Below, piece by piece: positions 9,217-20,306 of a stretch of DNA of 64,000 bases. The translations under genes were made by a program, and so were the position numbers. The stretch's first letter is position 1, and each line of letters opens with the position of its first letter. This stretch comes from Chelydra serpentina. Its lineage: Eukaryota > Chordata > Testudines > Chelydridae. The stretch lies in the NCBI GenBank assembly GCA_037349315.1, contig JBAIAC010000057.1:10571501-10635500 (forward strand), given 5' to 3'. The notes beneath the pieces were generated by a model that had not been told where the DNA came from, did no database searches, and saw only the letters and a list, made by a program, of their open reading frames with translations.

Positions 9217-9336
9217 GGGCCAAGATTTTTCAAAAGGGACTAGTGATTTTGTGCACCTTGGTTTTTGCATGTCACATTGGGCAGCCAAAAGTGGAAGCAT
9301 CTTCTAATCACTTAGTCACTTCTGAAAATCTTGCCC
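9217..9336. repeat. Palindromic MITE-like repeat (AAGATTTTTC type)
   Basis: GGGCCAAGATTTTTCAAAAG at the left is mirrored by CACTTCTGAAAATCTTGCCC at the right, with a diverged interior. Confidence 0.6.
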
Positions 9337-9351
9337 GTGCAATAGTAGTTT

Positions 9352-9452
9352 GAAGCGACAAAGAGTTCTGTGGCACCTTATAGTCTATAAGGTGCCACAG
9401 GACCCTTTGTCACTTCTACAGATCCAGACTAACACGGCTACCCCTCTGATAC
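9352..9452. mobile_element. Second foldback Penelope-type terminal repeat
   Basis: This palindrome (9352-9416, centre 9384) has arms of about 30 bp and is followed by the same tail as the 4.7-kb copy, ending CTCTGATAC at 9452. It lacks the ribozyme-like middle part, so the inversion junction lies much closer to the 3' end than in the first copy. No clear target-site duplication is seen. Confidence 0.65.
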
Positions 9453-9689
9453 TTGACAATATTCGTTTGGTCGCTTATGCATATGCCTTATGGTACTGTC
9501 TTTACTTACACGATCACATACTATTTTCCCCACAAGATTCACCTGCTCTGAGGATGAATCAGGGTTGTATAGCAAATAATCCAGTTGTTTTAAGGACCAT
9601 GGCTTCATTTGTTGCAGCAGTTGGAAGTTGTGTAGTACATAAAGCAGGGGATATCAGAAAGAGAAAGGATGAGCTTGTGGCTTAGGCAG

Positions 9690-10090
9690 CTGAATGTTTC
9701 CCTGGATAAATGGATTTTACCCCTGTCTCTGCCACAGCATTTCTGTTCAATGCTGGGCAAGTCACTTGAACCAAAAGGTTTACAGTTGGTCACTGACTGT
9801 GTGTGCCTCATTTTATGGGCACCCAGCTTGAGCCAGAAGTGCAACTGATGTCAATTGGATCTGAGCTTTGAACATATGAAGTGCTATCAAGAGGCTCCAT
9901 ACTCTGAAAAATTAGGCCCTAAAGTGTCTCAAGATGGGCACCCAAAATCAGCAATTCTGGCTTTAATCGCGCTGTGCCTCAGTTCCTCTCAGTAAAATGG
10001 AGATAAGAATGCTTCTTAATCAGGGGTGCTGTGTGTCTAAATTCAATAATGGTGGTGAAGCACTCAGATACTATGGTGAGACCATCCTAG
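9690..10090 (+). repeat. Diverged MIR-type SINE pieces
   Basis: TGCTGGGCAAGTCACTTGAA (about 9752) and CAGTTCCTCTCAGTAAAATGG with following GATAAGAATGC (about 9980) are MIR CORE and tail motifs. A short ATTAGGCCCTAAAGTG MITE piece lies between them. Confidence 0.45.
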
Positions 10091-10394
10091 AAATACCTAG
10101 AAGGAAATTAACCATTTTGGATTCAGTGCAGGGTTCGGATGGTATGTGGTAAATAAGGCCTGGGACCACACATTGAAAAGGAGGGATAATAAGAAATATT
10201 GAACGACTCCCCATTCACTGAATGAGGCAGTAGTCCTGTGGAAATAATATTAGGTGATTAAAGACTGTATCACCATGCATACATGCAAGGGGGCTGAGTT
10301 AAGGTTGCACATGTTGCCTTCTGGCGTTCCCCAACTTTCGAGTGCTTGAATGTGCAACATGATAATGTAGCTTTTTTGAAGGTGGCATGTAATA

Positions 10395-10570
10395 TAATTA
10401 TAATTAATATACTTTGCATAGAGATTGCACTTTCCATCTGCAGCTCTCCAAGTGCTTTGCAGAAATGGGCAAATAAACATGATTGCCTACGATTTTACAG
10501 CTGAGGAAATTGAAGCACGGAGAGGTGAAGTGCTTTGCCCAATGCAAAACACCCAGTCAAGCATCTCAGG
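10395..10570 (-). repeat. MIR-type SINE
   Basis: The reverse-complement motifs are in order: CCAAGTGCTTTGCAGA, TTTTACAGCTGAGGAAATTG, AGGTGAAGTGCTTTGCCCAA and a diverged head. Confidence 0.65.
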
Positions 10571-11734
10571 TTGGGAACCTCAGTGCTTCAAGTAAACAAA
10601 ACCATCTGATGAGAAAAAAGCCGCCTTCTCCCTCCAGAGCATAATGTTCTAATGAAGAGCTGATTCAGAGCTTTGCTGCAATTAAGCCTTTCACTTCAGC
10701 ACCACGGAGAGCGCAGCAGTCAATGGTCTGGAGAACGCCTTGTTCTCCTAGCAGATGAATATTTTAGGATGGGATTTTCCAAGGAGCCTGAGGGAGTTAG
10801 GCGCCCAAATCTTAGGCGCCTCTGAAATCCCAGCATGCATTTATCGTGCAGGCATTCTGAATCCCACTGTGATGCATTTGAAACTGCCTGTAATACTTTA
10901 TGAATACCATATGCTGACCTGGTTATTGTGATGTCCACTCTGTGCATATATTGGGTGAATTCAGTAGCAGGGGTGTTGGGAAATACACCCAGGAAGGGGG
11001 AGCTGGATCCCAATAGACACTTCTCAAGCAAACGCTTGAGAGCCAATGCAAGAGCTATTCACTTTGATGCCCTAGCTCAGTCTTCTTCTGGGCCTGCCAG
11101 ACCCATTTGCCCCGAGTGACTCCATCCCTGTTGGGAAGGACAAGGATCCAGGAGGTTTTACAGAGAAGAGAGGGGGTGGTTTGAGACTGAGAACCCAGAT
11201 TCCAGTGGTTGGGGGTGTCTGGGAAGTCACCCCTACCGGGGTCCCCAAGGAGGATGGTTAGAGCCCAGGTGAGATAGACACGATGGGAGACCTGTTGTTG
11301 TTTGAAAATCCCTTTTCTCTTCTGTTACACTTCATTCCTACTGTGAAGAGTTAACAGTGCTTCAGTTTAATAAGGCAATTGTGGTCACTGCTCACAACCT
11401 CCCAAAGAGAAGAACCGCAAGTACCAAACCCAATCAGACCGGCTGGGTAAGCACAGCGGATACACAAGCTATTGTAGCCCAGGGCCAGATCTAAGCATGG
11501 GAGGCTCAGGGGATTCCAGCCCAGGAAAGGGGGTGCATTGAGACCAGAGCGGGGTCTGAGGCACAGCTAGCCCGGACACATTGTATACATCAAGCAATGT
11601 GGATAATCATCTCCCCTTAATAGGGTGAAAATGGACACTGGGTAAAATCTGCAGCTGGTGTCAGTTGGCACAGCTCTGCTTCTCAACAGGTAAGGATCTG
11701 ACCCCCTGTGGAAGATAAACAATGTGGGTTTCTG
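10571..11734. other. Intergenic stretch containing the RE1 site
   Basis: Apart from the RE1 site and a small palindromic repeat at 10766-10832 (GGGATTTTCCAAGGAGCC / GGCGCCTCTGAAATCCCA), nothing is recognised. No coding signal is seen. Confidence 0.5.
10695..10715 (+). promoter_or_regulatory. RE1/NRSE (REST-binding) site
   Basis: The 21-bp site matches the canonical RE1 at 19 positions. TTCAGCACCACGG (10695-10707) and AGCGC (10710-10714) are exact; the differences are at 10709 (G for C) and the last base 10715 (A for C). Both half-sites and the spacing are intact. It lies about 4.6 kb upstream of the OPRD1 start. REST represses neuronal genes outside neurons, and OPRM1 is a known REST target. 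Confidence 0.8.
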
Positions 11735-11905
11735 TTCGTTTGGCCAGAAGCAGGGAATGGGCAACAGGGGATGGATCACTCAATGATTCTCTGTTCTGTT
11801 CACTCCCTCAGAAGCACCTGGCATTGTCCACTGTCGGAAGACAGGACACTGGGCTAGATGGGCCTTTGGTCTGAGCCAGTCTGGCCGTTCTGATGGTCTT
11901 ATGCT
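11735..11905 (+). mobile_element. CR1 LINE, 3' end
   Basis: The segment runs from GAAGCAGGGAATGGGCAACA through CACTGTCGGAAGACAGGACA and GGGCTAGATGGGCCTTTGGT to CCGTTCTGATGGTCTTATG. This is the characteristic CR1 3' untranslated end, severely 5'-truncated. Confidence 0.75.
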
Positions 11906-12202
11906 TAAACTGCATCCCAAGCTCTTTGAGAAAGGGATCATCACTTCCTATTTGTTCACACAGCTCCGACCACAATGGTGTCCCATTCCTGACTGGCGCC
12001 TCTGGGCAGTCCTGAATACAGATGATTAGTTATAAGAGTAATCATAATGCCGTCTGTTTCCTGCAAGGACTTATTCTCTGCTCTCCTTGACCTTTTACTG
12101 TAGCTTGATTGTTAAAAAATGAACCCGAAGGATACGTTTTCATTGCACAATAACACCGCTAAGCTCTTCTATTATTAATTATTATTATTATTTGTTTTGC
12201 CG

Positions 12203-12504
12203 TAGGGTTATGGTACGTTTACGCTGCAAAAACCAACCAAGCAACCTGCAGCAGTGAATCTCAGAGCTCAGGTCTACAGTCTGGGGCTCGCACAACGGCA
12301 CTTAAAATAGCCGTGTAGATGTTCCTGCTCGGCCTCTGAAGTCCAGGGCTTCAGAACCTGAGCTCCACCCCGAATGGGAACGCCGCCATGGCTATTTTTA
12401 GTGCGGTAGTGTGAGCCCCACGGGTCTGAATCTGGAGCCCCGGGCTCTGAGACCCGCTGCCGTGGTTTGGGTTGGGATTTTTTTGCAGTGTAGACGTACC
12501 CTTA
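12203..12504. mobile_element. Long foldback MITE
   Basis: This is a roughly 300-bp inverted repeat. The left end is TAGGGTTATGGTACGTTTAC and the right end GTAGACGTACCCTTA, with mirrored interiors (TTAAAATAGCCGTGTAGA versus GGCTATTTTTAGTGCGGTAG). It is a non-autonomous DNA element typical of reptile genomes. Confidence 0.7.
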
Positions 12505-12529
12505 GAGGTCCCAACCAAGCCTATTATGC

Positions 12530-13150
12530 TAGGAACTGTGCATGCGCATAACAGGAGACAGAGACCTTGTGATCTAACCAGCCAAGAGGGGAAGGGACTT
12601 GCCCATGGCCCCCTCAGGAGGCAAAGCCAGAAATAGAAGCAAGCTCTCCTGACCCACTGCCTTATCCACACTGCTTCCCCGGGACAGCCCCTTCAAGGAC
12701 CTCAGAGCACATGGAATGCAAGTGTGAATTTGGCCTCCCAACACCCCATCAGCAGGTGGGTAAGTATCACCATCCCCTTTTCATTAGGGAGGAAATGGCA
12801 GCATAGAGAGACGAAGGGGCTTGGCTAAGAACACAAAAGCCTCCAGTCTGCCGGTTCTGTGCCTTAAATACCAGGCTGTTGTTTCGTCTGCTTCAGCGGA
12901 TGGCAATTTATCTGTGTAGCAGCCCGAGGACTTGCTGAGTACAATACTCAGCCCTTTCCCAGTCGGAGATTTCAAAGCACTGTCTGCAGGAGCACACACG
13001 GGCCATTATCTCCACTTTGCAGAGGCATAGAGAGGGCCAAGTGCCCAAGTTCACCCAGCAGCTCAGAAGCAGAGCCAGGGATGGAGCCCAGGTCTGGTAA
13101 CTCCCGGGCCTGTTTCCCAACCACTGCACCACCCTGCTTCTCCTTGCCTT
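12530..13150 (-). repeat. Cluster of MIR-type SINE copies
   Basis: Three reverse-complement copies follow one another at about 12540-12690, 12755-12890 and 12995-13145. Each shows the block AGAGA-x-GGCCAAG or GGGACTTGCCCA near a head such as CTCCTGACCCACTGCC. The copies are diverged from each other. Confidence 0.6.
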
Positions 13151-14205
13151 TGAATCCCGGACTCCATTCGGGGCCGATCCTGCAAGGTGCTGGGCACCTC
13201 TCCAATGGCTTCAGTGAGAATCGAGGGTGCTCAGGACCGCAGGGTCAGATACTCTGCTGGCAGAGATGGTCGTTGATTTCACTGGATCTGCACTGACTTA
13301 TACCTGCCAAGGGTCTGGCCTTGGTGTTTTAATGGAGCCTTCTTTGCAAAAAAGGAAGGCGAGGCATCGTTTCTCCCATCAAACCCCTGCGCTTTCATTC
13401 AGCCCGGGGGAGCGATTTCCATTCGCTCAGCGGAGTGTGCCAGGGAGGATAATGTAGCAGGCTCTAAAGTTGCTGCCTCGTGGTGTACAACCCCGGCACA
13501 GCTGCTGCAAAAGGCTTGGCTGGAGGGTTTTTCCACACAGGAGGGGTTTCCACCAGGATGCCTCTGTGCGGTCTGCTCCTTTTAGGGCGAGCCCCTCATT
13601 TAAAGGACAGTCATATGAAAACCCATAGTCAGCCAGCGATGATAAGTCATTCCATTTGCCTCCATTAGTATCTTCCCCCGATCAAACCCTCCCTGTATTT
13701 TATTTATCATTACATACAAAGTCTGGGGGGAAATCCTTTCCAGAAGCTCAGCTCGGCTTCTCATTAGCTTTTATTTTCTCATTTCTGCTCTGGAGAGCAG
13801 CACGAGGCAACTCCTCTGAATTCACCATCAGAGCCGTTCTCCCACCCCCTTGCCCTTTCCCCACTAACAACCAGCCGTCTCTGGGCCCTCCAACCAGCCA
13901 GTGGTCCTCACTCCCGCCCCATGCTGACTTTTCCTTCTAGCAGGCAAACGCCTGAGCTCCCTGCCCCTGAAACCAGCAGCACCTCTGTCGCCTTCTCTTA
14001 GTCTGCAGGGAGGGGGCACTGGAATTATTACAATCCAGTGTTCCCTTTTCTTGGTGTGAATGCTTCCCTCCCCCTGATGTGGACTGATACCCTAAAAGGG
14101 GCAGATTCACCAGTGGAGATGGAAAGGGAGATTTAAGAGATGTGTGGGGCGAGGGCAACCCCATAGCCCAGGCAACTGGTGCCCTATAGAGCATGGCAGG
14201 ATGCC
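13151..14205. other. Intergenic, little recognised
   Basis: A GATCCTGCAAGGTGCT...GCAGGGTCAGAT palindromic piece lies at about 13168-13250. The remainder, including AT-rich 13655-13790, is apparently unique and non-coding. Confidence 0.45.
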
Positions 14206-14209
14206 GACT

Positions 14210-14450
14210 GCGGCCACACCCCCTCCTGTGATCTAGGTTCAGTTCCTGGCTCTGCCACAGACTCCCTGTGCAGCCTGGGGTAAGTCACTTAATCGCCTTC
14301 TGCCTCAGATCTCCCTTCTGTAAAATGGGGGTAATAAAGCTCCCCTTGTCTATTGGATGGTAACATCTTCCGGACATGGATTGTCTAAGCGTGCCCAGCG
14401 GTGAGCACAATGGGGTCTTGATCTCAGTTAGGGGCTTCTGTCATCGCACG
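14210..14450 (+). repeat. MIR-type SINE
   Basis: CTGGCTCTGCCACAGACTCC, GGGTAAGTCACTTAATCGCC, TTCTGTAAAATGGGGGTAAT and GCGGTGAGCACAATGGGG are present in the correct order. This is one of the most complete MIR copies here. Confidence 0.75.
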
Positions 14451-14639
14451 TGAAACCAACGCAGGGTGCGAGGAAGGTGTAGGGAAGCCACCGAGTGGGG
14501 TGAAATCCACATGGATGTAAACGATGTTTTCTGAGCCCGTCTCGGAGCCGCTGGGAAAAAAATCCTATTGATCAGTGCTTCGGAGAGCAGTGATGGGTCA
14601 GCCCAGGCTGTTACGCCAGAAACAATTTGTGGCCACGGT

Positions 14640-14930
14640 TGTTAAAAGTGGCGCTTTGATTTAGTTAGAGGTTGCCCGTTTGACAAAGACAGAATATTTC
14701 ACTCTGGGAAGACCCTCTTCTTCCCCCTCCCCCAAGAATTTATTGGCTTTAATTAAAATGCTCAGAAACTAAGCTATAGCAATAATTGATACACCACTAA
14801 GGGATTTCAGTCAAGTTCCAAGAGCAACCTCTAAATGTTAATAAAGAGGGAAACATAATGGGAGTGGATTTCTCTCCAAAGATTTCCTCTGCCCTTATTA
14901 ATTTATCTTAATAACAGTAATAATACTCTG
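14640..14930. promoter_or_regulatory. Candidate conserved non-coding element
   Basis: The sequence is AT-rich, apparently non-repetitive and contains homeodomain-type words (TTTAATTAAAATGC, CAATAATTGATACAC, ATTAATTTATCTTAATAAC). It has no mobile-element signature and no coding potential. Conservation cannot be tested here. Confidence 0.3.
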
Positions 14931-15095
14931 TACTTATAAAGCACCTATTATCTGAGTACATTACTGATGAATTAAGCCTCACATCAGCGCTAGGAAATAG
15001 GTATGTAAGCTCATTTGCTATATGGGGAAACTGAGGCGCCAAGAAGTGAAATGACTCTCCCAAGGTCACCCAATAAGTCAGTAGCTAAGAGCCTG
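14915..15095 (-). repeat. MIR-type SINE
   Basis: TAATACTCTGTACTTATAAA, TATGGGGAAACTGAGGCGCC and CCCAAGGTCACCCAATAAGT are the reverse complement of a MIR tail and CORE. Confidence 0.65.
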
Positions 15096-15757
15096 CACCC
15101 ATTGAAATCAATGGGCCAGTTCTCAGATCTGCTGCGTCCCCTTTTCACTGCTTCCGTGTGGCGCAAAATGGCCATATGCCAGCATAACTGGCTACCGGGG
15201 AATTTCCTTCGTCGTAAGGGGAATGCCTGGGTGATGTAGAGCTGACAGAGAGAGAACAGTCAGGGGGAAAGGGACATGGCCAGCCCATCTCTGAGCTCCT
15301 GCTTTTGCTGGCTGCCTGCCCAGCCCTTTGGGGCCCTAGACAGTGGGGGTGGAGCTCAGGGTTGCTGTCATTTACATTGAGTGGCGGGGGGACCAAACCA
15401 ATCCCTGGCTAGTTACCTTTATTCCTCACGCCTTTGGAGCCTGCTCTGAGGACAGTTCAGCCCCACTCGAAAATGGCAGAGCCCTCACTGATGTCCGTAC
15501 TGCAGGAGCAGGGCCCTGAGGCGCGGCTAAAACAAACCCAGTCCTGAGCCACAGGTGCCCGTTGTAATCAGCTGGCCGCTCCGGCAGGGCTCACGCCTTA
15601 GCACAGCTCACACTGCTGCGAGATGGGTTCTTTTGGCTCCCCAGGACTGCTCCTCTTTCAGTCTGATGGCTAGAAATCAGCCCCCGGAACGAGGAGTCTC
15701 CTTGGCAGGACCTGAGGGGGGCGGGTACCAGGCAGTCTCAGAGGGGTTGCCCTGGAC
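15096..15757. other. Intergenic, nothing recognised
   Basis: Short open frames on both strands lack recognisable domains. One palindromic CATTGAAATCAATG word is at 15100-15113. Confidence 0.4.
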
Positions 15758-15926
15758 CAGTGGTTCTCAACCCACAGGCAGCTTGCGGCCCAATCAGCAC
15801 CCAGCTGTGGCCCATGTGACATTCTCAAGGCCATACAGGTAGTCTATATATGTTGTGTGGATGCAGCCCACATAACACATAGAGAGCTGCATATGCGGCC
15901 CACGATGGTAAATAGGTTGAGAATGA
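15758..15926. mobile_element. hAT-type MITE
   Basis: The left terminus CAGTGGTTCTCAACCC is a classic hAT terminal inverted repeat. The right end GGTTGAGAATGAG is its eroded complement. The interior carries mirrored GCGGCCC/TGCGGCCCA words. Confidence 0.65.
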
Positions 15927-16985
15927 GGGCCGGCCCACAACATTTTGGCACCTGAGGCAGGGAGCTCAAATGACGCCCCCATGCCCCCTCGCTTGGGCCA
16001 AAACTTTGAAAGGTCTCAATTCTGCCTTCCTCCTGTTCTACTCCTCTCATGGCACTGCTCTGCTACCTACACCAATAAAGGAGAACTATCAACTTAAAAT
16101 GCCTTGTTCAAAAATCTTAAGTAACACTTAACTTTCAAATTCCTGAACAGCAAATGTAACTTTTCCTGTCTGCATAGTAAACACTGGCATGTTTATCTGT
16201 TTGAATAATCAAAGTGGTGCTTTCTTTGCCTTCTTGGTTGCAAAGATTTGAACTGCTTCCTGAAGGTCCACAGTCTGGGCCAGCTCATGTTCTATTGAGA
16301 TGGTTGCAAGGCCGACCAGCCTCTCCTGTGTCATTGTGGAGCGTAGATGTGTTTTTATTAACTGCAGCTTGGAGAAGCTGCGTTCTCCACTGGCATCTGT
16401 TACAGGAAGTGTTAGAAGTATGCGCAGAGCAACAAAAGCATTTGGAAAGAGGGTGGTCATCTTATTTGTGCACATATATTCCAGAACAGCCTTTGGAGTT
16501 GATCCTGCTGAATTGTATCTTGAAAGGGCTTTCAGTTCATCACCGAAATCACTCGCATCAGTATCACGCATGTCATCATGTGTCAACACTGTCTCTGGTG
16601 CCCTGCATTGCTGGTGTAGGTCTTCTTCGGGTATAGTGAAGAGTTTTGGAATATCATACAACATCCCAAATATACTGCTGTGTTCCTTGGACTGCATGAA
16701 ACGTTCTTCAACTGACTGTATTGCACAATCTAGCACCTGGTTAAAGAATTCAACTTTGAATTGTTGTTTGGGGTCTCTTATGGGATTATCCCGTGTCTCA
16801 TAATCAAAATGTCTTGTATTCTTGAATGGGTGGGAAAATAGCTTCAGTGTGAAGTTCCTCTGCCAACTTCCGTGCACTCTTCAGAACATTTTGAAATCCC
16901 TCATCTGACCGGTAAGACTGTAAGTAAGACTTTGCTTTGTCTAGTTGTTCCATTGCTCCAGATATACCACGGTCAACAGCTTGGA
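15926..16985 (-). mobile_element. Remnant of an autonomous hAT transposon
   Basis: The segment carries the 3' part of a hAT transposase reading frame, its stop codon and about 280 bp of downstream non-coding sequence ending at GGGCCGGCCC, which resembles the terminal sequence of turtle hAT elements. The 5' part of the element is missing. Confidence 0.65.
16209..16985 (-). pseudogene. hAT transposase, C-terminal part with frameshift
   Basis: A 222-codon open segment (16209-16877) ends with a hAT dimerisation domain, about residues 140-205. It shows the hallmark LPVTDASGERSFSKLQLIK, then LRSTMTQERLVGLATISIE. Just upstream, in another frame, the sequence continues as transposase (LAEELHTEAIFPPIQE), so a single-base indel near 16820 breaks the frame. 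The RNase H-like catalytic core and N-terminal zinc finger are absent or beyond the break. It resembles the ZMYM/TTF-type hAT proteins of vertebrates. It cannot be active here. Confidence 0.75.
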
Positions 16986-16989
16986 GTGT

Positions 16990-17050
16990 GCGCGGGGTTT
17001 AGGATCTGTGTGCGCGCGCACACACGCACAGCTTAGAGGGAACAGTAGGG
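16990..17050. repeat. MITE end with GTGCGCGCGCACAC
   Basis: GCGCGGGGTTTAGGATCTG, GTGCGCGCGCACACACG and CAGCTTAGAGGGAACAGT form the end of a short interspersed repeat common in turtles. It lies directly against the hAT remnant. Confidence 0.45.
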
Positions 17051-17584
17051 GAGGATTTGTTACAGCAGTGTGTTTTAGTGTTTCCGATTATCTTAACCCT
17101 TTCCTTCCTATAGAGCCTTTGTTTCCTGTCCCCAGTAACGTCCCTGGTGTTATACTGCTCTTTTTGAGGATGGCATTTCATTGGTTGGGGTTTGTATTAC
17201 TGTATTGTGGTGTTGGAGTAGTGGGTTATATTCCTGGTGAGCGGAGTAGCTGCATTAGTCATTTTCCCAACGGACAGCACCTCATGTGCTCCCGGCATAG
17301 AGAGGAGTCACCTTGTGTGGAGGCACCAGGCACCAAAAGAAAGAACCCAGGACCCAGCCCATGTAAGGAGCAGGGAGAAAACACTCGGATGATCAGGCAT
17401 TGGGAAGGAGGTTTGAGCCATGCATCAGGGGAGGGGCTACACCACTATTCCAGGTCCCGGAGAGCTCTTTGCAAGGGTAGGGATGTCAGCCCTGGTCAGA
17501 TTGCATCTTGTTTGACCTTCTGCCTATGTAGATCCTGCCCTGCATTGCGCAGTATTCTGTTTTGCTCCCTGTGTTAAGCTTCAG

Positions 17585-18135
17585 CCAGTCACCTGTAAAA
17601 GTCAGGAAGGGAATTTCTTTCCTCCATTTTTTGTGCTTTTTTTCCTGCTTCCTCTGAAGCGTCGGAGATGGGCCGTGGCTAGAGATGGGATACTGGTCGG
17701 GGTGGGCCAGTGCCCTGGGGTGGTGCTGATAATTCTCTTTCTCAGGTGCTTGGCTGGTGAGCCTTGCTCAGGGTCTCAGTGATCGCCATGTTCGGGGTTG
17801 GGAAGGAATTTCCCTCAGTTCAGATTGGCTGAGACCTTGGGTTTTTTTTGCCTTCCTCATGGGGTGCAGGGCACTTGCTGGGTTCATCTGGGTATATCCC
17901 ACCAAACCAATGCCCTGCCATTGCAGGGCCTCAGGCATTGGTGCACCTCCGTCCCTTCTGTTCTCTGCCTGTAACACGTAACAGTCTAGTCTCCTGAGGG
18001 ATGTAATACCTTGATCTAATTCTGGTGATTGGCTTGGTGCAGGGGTGGCTGGGTGGTGTTTAGTGGCCTGCAATACACAAGAGGTCAGACTAGGTGCTCT
18101 GATGGTCCCTTCTGGCCTTAAACTCTATGACTAGC
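17585..18135 (+). mobile_element. CR1 LINE, 3' end
   Basis: CTTGGCTGGTGAGCCTTGC, GGGTTGGGAAGGAATTTCCC and TTGCCTTCCTCATGGGGTGC lead to AAGAGGTCAGACTAGGTG and GGTCCCTTCTGGCCTTAAAC, the CR1 3' terminus. The copy is 5'-truncated and untranslatable. Confidence 0.75.
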
Positions 18136-19327
18136 GTGTAGCATTTCCATGCTCTGATAAACAGCTGCTGCATTGCAGCTCAGAGGTGACTGCATTTTTG
18201 GTGGTGGACAGTGTGATTCCTCTACACAGGGGGGTCAGTTACACAGTGAAGTCAGTGGAGTTAATTTGGATTTAGAGAAGATTGGACTCTGACCTATGGT
18301 CTGTACAGTCAGTAGTATTTGCACAATGCTTGGGGCTGTAAAACCATGAGCCCTGCTCACCTGACCATAATGTCAGCTTTTCCCCCTTGATGAGCCTGTT
18401 GACTAATATATGCTGGGCCAGCAGATATGGATAGCACATTCCCAGTAAGTATTATCTGCACCATCCATGTATCAGTATGTATTAAGCACATAATAGAAAT
18501 ATACTAGCAGTTATATAGCCTAAATTGGCCTATGCTTTTTATATAATCCTGCTCACATAAGTTAAATATCCCATAACCCCTTGCATTCACTGAAGCATGG
18601 TTTGGCTTGAGCAAATAGGGAAGCTGTCAAGATCAGGACAGATGAGTGCTTTTCCATAGCAACAGCAAGGGAGTTATTCTCACCGGCCAGCACTGGAATG
18701 CCCCAAAGGAAGGTGATAAAACATATGATTGTTCTACCCTAGTACGGACCTACCAGGTGCCTTCATACACCTGGGTACCTGGAAGGCATGTGTTCAGAAC
18801 AGAGAGATAAGGGGTACTCCTTGATAACCGAAAAACAAGGTGGAAAGCTGATTGGTTAAATCTAGTTTCAGATGACGTACACGGTGCCTCTTAATTGTAA
18901 ATAGGTTGGGTATCAGAAGATAGCGTTAGGAGTGTAGCTTTGGGACCACACCTTCTCTGTCAGGTGGATGTGACCACACTGCATGAGACAGCTTCCCAGA
19001 GACCAGCATCACATCGAACCTTTTCCTTGTGCTAGCTTCGTATTGGCCTTTAGCAATAAATCTGACTGATGCTGGTTCTTTGGTCTCTTGACTATATTTT
19101 ATAACGAAACAAAGCGGGGTCAAGCAACTGATGATACAACTTAACAACCAACCCCAGGGACATGGCCTCTTTGGGGCCTCCGACATGACATTGGGTTGTA
19201 TCACGGTGACATTGCGTGACCTTCCCATGAGCGCACCGGGCTGCAGAACGGGTCCTGGTTTGCCAAAGGACGTGCAAGCTGTCAGTCATAATGGTGAGAA
19301 CCCTTTACTCCCGAAAGCAGTCTCACA
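18136..19327. other. Intergenic, no gene seen
   Basis: AT-rich sequence with no recognised element; 18480-18560 is particularly A+T-rich. No coding signal is seen. Confidence 0.45.
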
Positions 19328-19407
19328 GGGCCGGATCCTCAGCTGGTGTAAACTTGTCTTAGCTCCATTGGCTTCGATGGTCTTTTCACCGGTTGATGAT
19401 CTGGTCC
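19328..19407. repeat. GATCCTCAG-type palindromic MITE
   Basis: GGGCCGGATCCTCAGCTGG at the left is mirrored by CCGGTTGATGATCTGGTCC at the right. The symmetry centre is CCATTGGCTTCGATGG (19365-19380). Confidence 0.65.
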
Positions 19408-20306
19408 ATTCAGTGGAACAACTCCTATCAGGAAGTGCTCGGCCATGCGCCCAAATCAGACTCTCGTACCTTGAATGTGAACCTGGTTCTATGCTTCTTC
19501 AGGCTTGTCCAACCCGCCTGCCAGCCCCATCTCCTTGAGGAGGGGTGACATCCCTCCCACGGTCCAAGTCCTGCCATCTTGAGACAGATCTCTGGAGGCC
19601 CAAGCAGCAACTCCAGGTCTGATCCCCTTGTCTCGAGTAACTTCTTAATGAACTCATAACGGAGGCTGGTGTGCCTCTCGGTAATGTGTATGCATTAGGA
19701 CGTCAGCAAAGATGTGAAACGTGTTGCCGCAGTCTTTGTCTCAGGCTCTTCACACACAATCCCATTTGCCTGCGAATGGACTGTGTTGTGTTTCGTAACA
19801 ATGCACCCGTTGGACACAGCGGAGTGCAGCTGCCCGGTTGCATTGGGAGAACGGGGAAGGGGTGCGGGGGGATAACCTCATTGTGGCAGTAAGTGAATGT
19901 AAAAAATAAAAAGCCACTTGGAAAGCTCACTGAATCTTTAATCCTCCCCCTGCAGAGAGAGGAGCTTTGTCTGAGCGCATTTCCTTCCTCCAGCAAACGC
20001 ATCTGCTGTTGCGGGGAAGGAGGAAAATGGGGCACCCACAAGAAAGCTGTATGTCAAACCCTCCAGTTCTTTTCCCTTCAGGTCGTAGGAATCCATCTCT
20101 CCTGATGGGTCGTTCAACCTATCATTAGGTTCTGAAAGGAAAGGCTATAAATAGAAGTAAGCATAATAAGCAAACATGACAGTGGAAGAGACAGGAGGAG
20201 AGATTAGTCAAATGAGAAGACAGACTGGGTAATTAAGGCAGATAGCAACCTATGCACAAAGGAACAGGCTAGAAAGACTCCGGTGATGGTCCGGGATGTT
20301 TTATAC
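19408..20306. other. Intergenic, nothing recognised
   Basis: Small open frames on both strands without domains. No repeat family is recognised. Confidence 0.4.
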
